Assembly (NCBI RefSeq): GCF_007993935.1
Contig: NZ_VITY01000023.1
Coordinates: forward strand, 41,906 to 105,905
DNA from: Bradyrhizobium macuxiense
GTDB lineage: Bacteria; Pseudomonadota; Alphaproteobacteria; Rhizobiales; Xanthobacteraceae
Direction of reading: 5' to 3'
Length of the DNA: 64,000 nucleotides
In this document: positions 63,901-64,000 of the stretch, one piece after another
Layout of the letters: every line of letters starts with the position of its first letter
How positions within the stretch are numbered: position 1 is the stretch's first letter
Notes under the pieces: model-generated
Seen by the model: only the letters and a program-made list of their open reading frames with translations
The model's database searches: none
Told to the model about the DNA's origin: nothing
Program-made: the position numbers and the translations under genes

Positions 63901-64000
63901 GGGGGCATGGAAGGCGTTCACGGCAACGCCTGGGCCCGATACGGCGCCGGCGGTGTCGGCTTCCAACGTGACGGCGACGCATGGGGAGTTCTCGGTCGCA
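48938..64000 (+). CDS. Giant AIDA-repeat surface adhesin (5' part, at least 5,021 codons)
   Basis: The frame is open from the first ATG at 48938 to the right edge without a stop. Residues 1-110 are AIDA-type repeats with no classical signal peptide, then a first beta linker (113-211). A hydrophobic Ala-rich region (~264-350), an acidic Asp/Glu run (~548-575), a helical Ala/Ser-rich region (~610-830) and an RTX-like Gly/Asp block (~985-1068; LTGGNGDETL, NTLTGG-like turns) follow. From ~1,210 to ~4,580 there are AIDA-type repeats (GTIVSSGGxQxVxSGG pattern) broken by linker modules. The end has a Trp-rich domain (GYLIAWKNSQTSQYMVWNTD), an EF-hand-like loop (DLNGDG) and 109-residue tandem repeats. 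It is probably a secreted adhesin; the secretion route cannot be judged without the C-terminus. Confidence 0.93.
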   Translation, partial: MSKIFVSSGTYADSAIAPDDAQYIVIGDGQLSVTSGGIVTSAIVSSGGSVGVSGGAEADFTAVSSGGSEVVFAGGVASNTRLETGGVQWISSGGTGTGVVLAGGTEIVTSGGSIQGTIAFSGDGGKLVLDQSSSLGSGATLAGFNSPTDVLDLADISFASVQPITWTQTNATSGTLTVQDGTHAANITVLGRYSPTNFTVASDGSGGGTLISDPPDSDTYFGLTTTQAIGVVFSITSGVLGFGGIDLENALAATDAAAEGLVTVVEENPEAAVGCVLGVFAAALLAPEIAAAAAGSATYIAIQGAITGTIETALYAQFGTAAITSFVAPMVADGMTILTTAAATVGVGKATENAFELVTKDLPELAADITTNSVTLTGPVVSGWTETAGVDQSGTNEKFTDASAANGPISLDYGFSSQVGQDNTPQLLAATVDGQSFQNGNGTSIPYYLANTAGQQDASINLSTTTTAETQFASDQSQIVQGTVPPDLQGQNPDIGGVQSIVEGSVDSEGADQSASYQAGVDANSPSQLVDPPPVYQPPPPDYYTGFDDGDGDEDDDGYSEQDDEEDDYDSVYYEVQARLTGPGPQLISSGPTSSLIPDQGSPVTSQTFAKSATLQGQSAAALSFLNHVLSSNAAQTEGMATAAGKSLTSALKLLVTWSGNTTPVVYRSTSNVQTSLSIANGVIASEQAVNVFLKAMLPVTAAVGNAASAQTQSEADAVTVNAENAQIGSPADVIANNDTAATETQWMGALQDFAWAVSLLKSAGADMNQSQQLLSSLETTLRKYYNVASALEAKEGFSVQRSASQALAVGDSALQSLAAAIARSWGTTQVTVALNGSTVTAGGGDLVIVAPGFDSRGNPTTGSESLSDGSSPSIYAILPHTTATIANFHSGANGSRLDFLGDAATTGSISVVTIGGIASTQISVGSSTVVLKGVTLAQLSLRDNIIGVSDLVVNESGSSAQFAPGASYVDDGSTHVSTVSIAASGESLTGGNGDETLQVIGSATNDTLTGGGGASILIASGSTSGNTLIGGPGPTTLESNASGNTLEGGSGLTIASYSADGITVDLSKGTALKSGAVSGDQLVGISTVLVSGSQDTIVGGGGPERLIAAGTADTLIAGSGAVTLQITGAATPSVAIGGLIAGDVIDLPSASFNPAATTVLVPNANLSNPALAIIGTGQTTLHFAPGQDLAGLQFTLTPDGSGGTSVNVVAGPTDLVSSGQIASSTVVPNGTTFEVQSGGTAVSATLESGAVAYVQSGGAIGATIVDGGALLDVRSGGMASGTAIATGGSEIVAGSETSAQITGGLQYVFGRTSAARITGGGGDYILSGGAAVSTTISGGTEYVSSGAVAMATTVVSGTQFVYGSGTASNTVISGGSQVVFAGGTARSTVVDFGATEFVETSGTASAATINSGGTEVLQGNDYGATVLGHQNIEGGAATAVVIGSGGVQDVYLGTASGATIGLGGTQYIGDGHTVGASASGSLVESGGFEYVAANATTSGAIISGGVVEIAASAEIGGAVTFAGPTGTLRIDGLVMPNGVISGFAVGDTIDLTGVAFENSETITNPPLAGNVLEVAEGFNYYDLQLDPAQNLAGDVFQISPDGGSGTLITISSPPSVVSGGQIDHVAVGQTRIGADVLSGGELVVLSGGIAIGASVSGSVNVSAGGEVVSSILASGTDFAPGGFDYVSSGGAALGTTISAFSDEFIYSGASASGTSIRGGFQEVVGGTTTQVTVHFGEQDVYSGGLATDTVLSGGGQAVWSSGVASATLVDSGGYQLIGTQDDNGILSGGTAIGTIVSSGGEQGAAFGGTTVATTVSGGGLQVVFVAGVASSTTVDSQGRQVISSGGVAVSANVDGGGSQTVLSGGVVSGTIISSGGIELVQSGGLTTGAVVSSGGIVELLSGSLVSNLTLKSGGILEIGYQIYVSAGQTSSGITVLSGGAVNVLSGGAAIGLVDSAGIDNVYSSGFVSGTIVNSAGNESISSGGVATSATISSGGFQTVYSGGSALGTVVGSGGDQDVIGGTASGSIVSGGFQSVFSGGVAQGALVNVGGDQQITLNGVASGTTVDGGFQLLGSGGSATGTIVKSGVVFVESGGRASSTTVSSGAVLLVDSGGYASGVVVASGGTLELVGNAIASSVAVGGGGQLALGSGYTLFVSGGQTSTGIAVLGSAVLDVLSGGTINSATDNGGTDVVSRFGTASGTIVEGGGSQSVLSGGTALGSLIISGVEIVQSGATASGAFLANAGSQQDYGITIGTTVNSGGTEIVESGGLNYGTIVNSGGVLELLSGAVTSNLTINSGGFLEIGSGYLINVFAGQTSTGIILLSGGSLNVFSGGAISGTRVSSGGNDIVSSGGDAFGTTLTSGATETVYSGGFTSGAAILAGGAIDLSGTAGGLIVSSGGTDYVSSGGRAIATIVSASGLEDVLQGGIASGTTVLSGGTQDVWSTASAVGTVLSGGSQVLLAGGASYSAAVDSGGVQELGLGGFFGGGTASATTINSSGLQEVFAAGIASGTIVANGGTQLVAGGTTIGTNVASGGLEVVQSGGVASGTNVASGGALELLNGAATDNVSFAPGAILEIGSGYSLAVVAGQTSNGIEVLSGGSLNVLSGGLISAAVDAGGTDTVNLHGTASGTIVSSGGAQIVTSGGLVTGATVSNGGLEFVQISATASGTTIDYGGLQEDAGTASGTIINSGGLEIILSGGTAAGTVVSSGGKLELTGGASVNGLAVLPGGVLEIASGYILNVSQGQTSNSLTILNGGTVGVLSGGTISGATVNSGGTDLASAGGSAVGTTINAGANEFIFAGGLASGAVDQGSQNVAGGQANATAVVSGGSLYIYSNGSATNALLEGGVAEVWSGGTTYSTIVSSGGVESVGLQSGSSTFSGGTAIGTIVNSQGELDASYGGLTISTTLNSGGTQKLFVGGTASATVVNQASQIVSSGGAAINTTINSGGFELVQSGATVTGTVVNSGGIIELFGGGSATNLRVNSGGIIEVGSGYVLNVAAGNSLINLIAQSSGTINVLSGGSISGAVVLSGTDNVLQQGFASGTLVAIGGTEAVSSGGTTLNTTVTNHGTQIISSGGAASGTYDIGGADVVSFGGQVTNTSVGNGGSEQVSSGGVAFETAIGTQGVQYVLSGGRAVSATITAAGSQTLSSGGTATATIIGNGGIQLVEAGGTASSSVISGGGQEQNHGTTSNTTIDAQGLLIVYSGGVTVGTTVNSGGALELLSGAVTSNLTLNPGGMLEIGTGYVINVVQGQTSNGLAVLNAGTLNVSSGGHVNGAIVSSGGTLNVSSGAVLTSDVDDSGTDNVYSGGEAIATIINLGDEVVYAGGIASGTIVDGNHNVANGTQTILSGGFANSVTVNSDGLQYVYSGGHTTGTNVNGGFVDISAQGSATATTINAGGQQDVDSAGTAINTTVNSGGKLYIGQIGLGPVGFSGAGGTASGTTINSSGYEGVGSGGTAVNSIINGGEEEIGVGGSIVGPVVFSGTGGKLRLDGSPALSVISGFSLGDTIDLAGVAYDPSGSLALTVIKSQDYLQMTENGVIYNFDFDGTGIDLSSLQFVLTPATDPEWEGRTDTEITLAVGSGSTYSDFTNLVGTKVMRGGTLRVLSGAVAQDSLIGSGAAETVGGTDLGTEVSANGIQYVSSGGSASGTIVTSSGIQILSAGATANGVVLSGGEQDVYGTAFNTSVYDGGSQILETGGVASGTTLLSGGNQVVSAGGLAANASLFAGSKQEILSDGAAVGVTINAGEQDVSGSATDVFVGGGGTQIVASGGSAIGTTLSGTLGETAFEIVSSGGIADRTLVEAFGEQDVGAGGIATNATVEGGLNAGVENVYGIASNTAVLGGEQAVYSGGLVSGTTVSNGGAEYVFSGGADVAGSLLSGTEYVFSGGLADGTAIGGGGTQVVGRAASISAGGIASAATIASGGQQIVDYGGLVKQTVIGSGGSQYVEANGLALATTVSAGGIQSVLSAGSAVNTDMFGVQVTSSGAFVTGSIVENGGLLEVFGGGTALNPIVSSGGGLELFASGVASGARISAGGYLEIGSGYVATNLVLSSGSLLLVQSGGIANGSIVSNGSQLTVNSSGNASGTTLSGGNEIVGAGGLAISTTIGSGAQVVSGIAAAATIASGGYQYVESGGLAIGTIVSGGIQEIGPAFGASSGGTATGAIIVSGGLEYIGAGGVASGAIVNDTGTQDVESGARAVGTVLSSGGRQYVASGGAAVNTVFSGGTQNVLSGASVTGATIINGRQNVLSAGAAIGTVIGRAGYENVTSGGLASGSLINGGTLEIASGGTMAGPIMFAGTGGMLVIDSAAVPTNLISGFDPGNRIDLAGVAYDSAGTVSLLSGNILDVTQNGVSYDLDLDPNQQFGGDQFELSSAGSLGVLITLVQSATISAGQTLSSSVISNAEAQSVFGTTVSATISSGGAQYVYGVDSGTTVIDGGTQYIQSGGVARNTLLEDPGIQIVSAGGTASGVIVSGGEQFVYGSTSGTQVCNGGYEVIEAGGIASASVVSSGGLEDVLSNGTAASTNIRGGELDIHSGASATNTLVSDNGLAAVWSGGSLFGATISGGTLEIAAGGVAGGAVNFSGTSGALDITISAVSGVSISGFETGDFIDITDLTFAPGGTVQLLANNVLSVAESGVTCDVQLDPAASFVGKTVEVRNDGSSGTALYINNGSLAVVGNVYYVVNSNGVASPLKSSGSVVTTDESGAWRAIAVAQATNGYLIAWKNSQTSQYMVWNTDSNANYLSNALGAVAGNSNALEAIETVFNQDLNGDGFVGIPTPVVHAPNVTATHGEFSTAATSLFTVTDAENNTITQYAFWDTGGNGHWVVNGVAQQAGVEIDVSATNLSHVSYVFGPTGSTPDTLYVRANDGDLWGAWQAFTATPGPDTAPVVAASNVTATHGEFSVAASSLFSVTDAESDSIAQYAFWDTGGSGHWVVNGVVQAAGTEIDVSAASLAQVSYVFGPTGSAPDTLYVRANDGDLWGAWKAFTATPGPDTAPAVSASNVTATHGEFSVA
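49276..49570 (+). repeat. Beta linker module 1 of the giant gene
   Basis: Pattern: IAFSGDGGKLVLDQSSSL, then GFNSPTDVLDLADISF, then a short strand pair and FTVASDGSGGGTLIS. The same module recurs near 52285, 53485, 59380, 61825 and 62680 with conserved ISGFxxGDxIDLxGVxF and QLDPxQNLxGDxFxxSPDGSGGTLIT-type motifs. Confidence 0.7.
51890..52250 (+). other. RTX-like calcium-binding segment inside the giant gene
   Basis: The translation contains GGNGDETLQVIGSATNDTLT, GGGGASILIASGSTSGNTLI and GGPGPTTLESNASGNTLEGG, followed by ASYSADGITVDLSKG. This is the layout of haemolysin-type calcium-binding repeats (GGxGxDxL) ahead of the ASYxxAxxGVTVDL module. Several calcium-binding Asp positions are degenerate. 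Confidence 0.65.
52570..62680 (+). repeat. AIDA-type ~20-residue repeats in the giant gene
   Basis: Almost continuous degenerate repeats of about 19-20 codons with the pattern (A/S)SG-T-x-V-x-SGG-x-Q-x-V-x-SGG, forming a long beta-solenoid. They are interrupted by linker modules near 53485-53775, 59380-59640 and 61825-62105. A longer super-repeat unit (ELLSG..TSNL...SGG.LEIGSGY then GQTSxGIxVLSGG.xNVLSGG) recurs starting near 54632, 55317, 55785, 56609, 57080, 57858 and 58608. Confidence 0.85.
62680..62950 (+). repeat. Beta linker module 6 of the giant gene
   Basis: VNFSGTSGALDITISAVSGV, SISGFETGDFIDITDLTF, then NVLSVAESGVTCDVQLDPAA. This is the last linker before the C-terminal Trp-rich domain and the 109-residue repeats. 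Confidence 0.7.
63311..64000 (+). repeat. 327-bp (109-residue) tandem repeats, at least two complete copies
   Basis: Units begin with AA(T/C)GTGACGGCGACGCATGG at 63311, 63638 and 63965, exactly 327 bases apart. Each encodes NVTATHGEFS, a SLFxVTDAE segment, QYAFWDTGG.GHWVVNGV, EIDVSA..L..VSYVFGPTGS and DTLYVRANDGDLWGAW. The third copy is cut by the window edge. High nucleotide identity points to recent expansion. Confidence 0.92.

Overview
The window looks like a chromosome segment of an alphaproteobacterium of the Bradyrhizobium/Rhodopseudomonas type. This is inferred from the high GC content, the layout of the formate dehydrogenase locus (DUF3305/DUF3306, a 69-residue Tat peptide, a membrane cytochrome b subunit), a GTTC-N7-GTTC LexA box, and several small proteins of a kind seen in Bradyrhizobium. 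No rRNA, tRNA, CRISPR array or intact insertion sequence was found.

Layout. 1-5.3 kb: the N-terminal 512 residues of an AcoR-like sigma-54 activator (minus strand, running off the left edge), small exported proteins, and a periplasmic WD40-cytochrome c fusion. 5.3-16.7 kb: a formate dehydrogenase locus. A 672-residue multi-[4Fe-4S] protein is transcribed divergently from a tightly overlapping accessory run (ligase-like protein, DUF6505-like, DUF6352-like, DUF3305, DUF3306). A HTH-TorD fusion, a Tat peptide and the alpha, beta and gamma subunits follow. The enzyme should oxidise formate in the periplasm and pass electrons to quinone.

17.8-27.3 kb: a peptide-secretion island. An HlyD-type adaptor, a C39-peptidase ABC transporter and a second NHLM-type ABC protein form one overlapping minus-strand operon. 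Around it lie four small genes with double-glycine leaders (57, 76, 53 and 70 residues), an exported helical protein and a cyclic-nucleotide-binding-domain protein without a DNA-binding domain. Three of the four peptide genes carry a GTGA-N6-TCAC box 78-86 nt before the start codon. No modification enzyme is present, so the peptides look like unmodified microcin-like products; this is the best candidate for an undescribed system.

27.7-31.7 kb: an acyltransferase/SGNH pair, an autotransporter relic and a truncated exported-protein gene that stops at a fragment of an HMCES-type gene. 31.7-44.4 kb: a probable integrated island bracketed by HMCES-related sequence. It holds a large serine recombinase, a soluble-adenylyl-cyclase-like regulator (two cyclase domains, AAA ATPase, helical repeats) and a convergent three-gene operon of two paralogous FAD proteins around an acetoacetate-decarboxylase-like protein. 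Next to the intact HMCES gene are a recombinase relic and small genes under a LexA box.

45-64 kb: a Flp pilin, a DEDDh exonuclease, two copies of an ~88-bp repeat, and the first 5,021 codons of a giant AIDA-repeat surface protein that remains open at the right edge.
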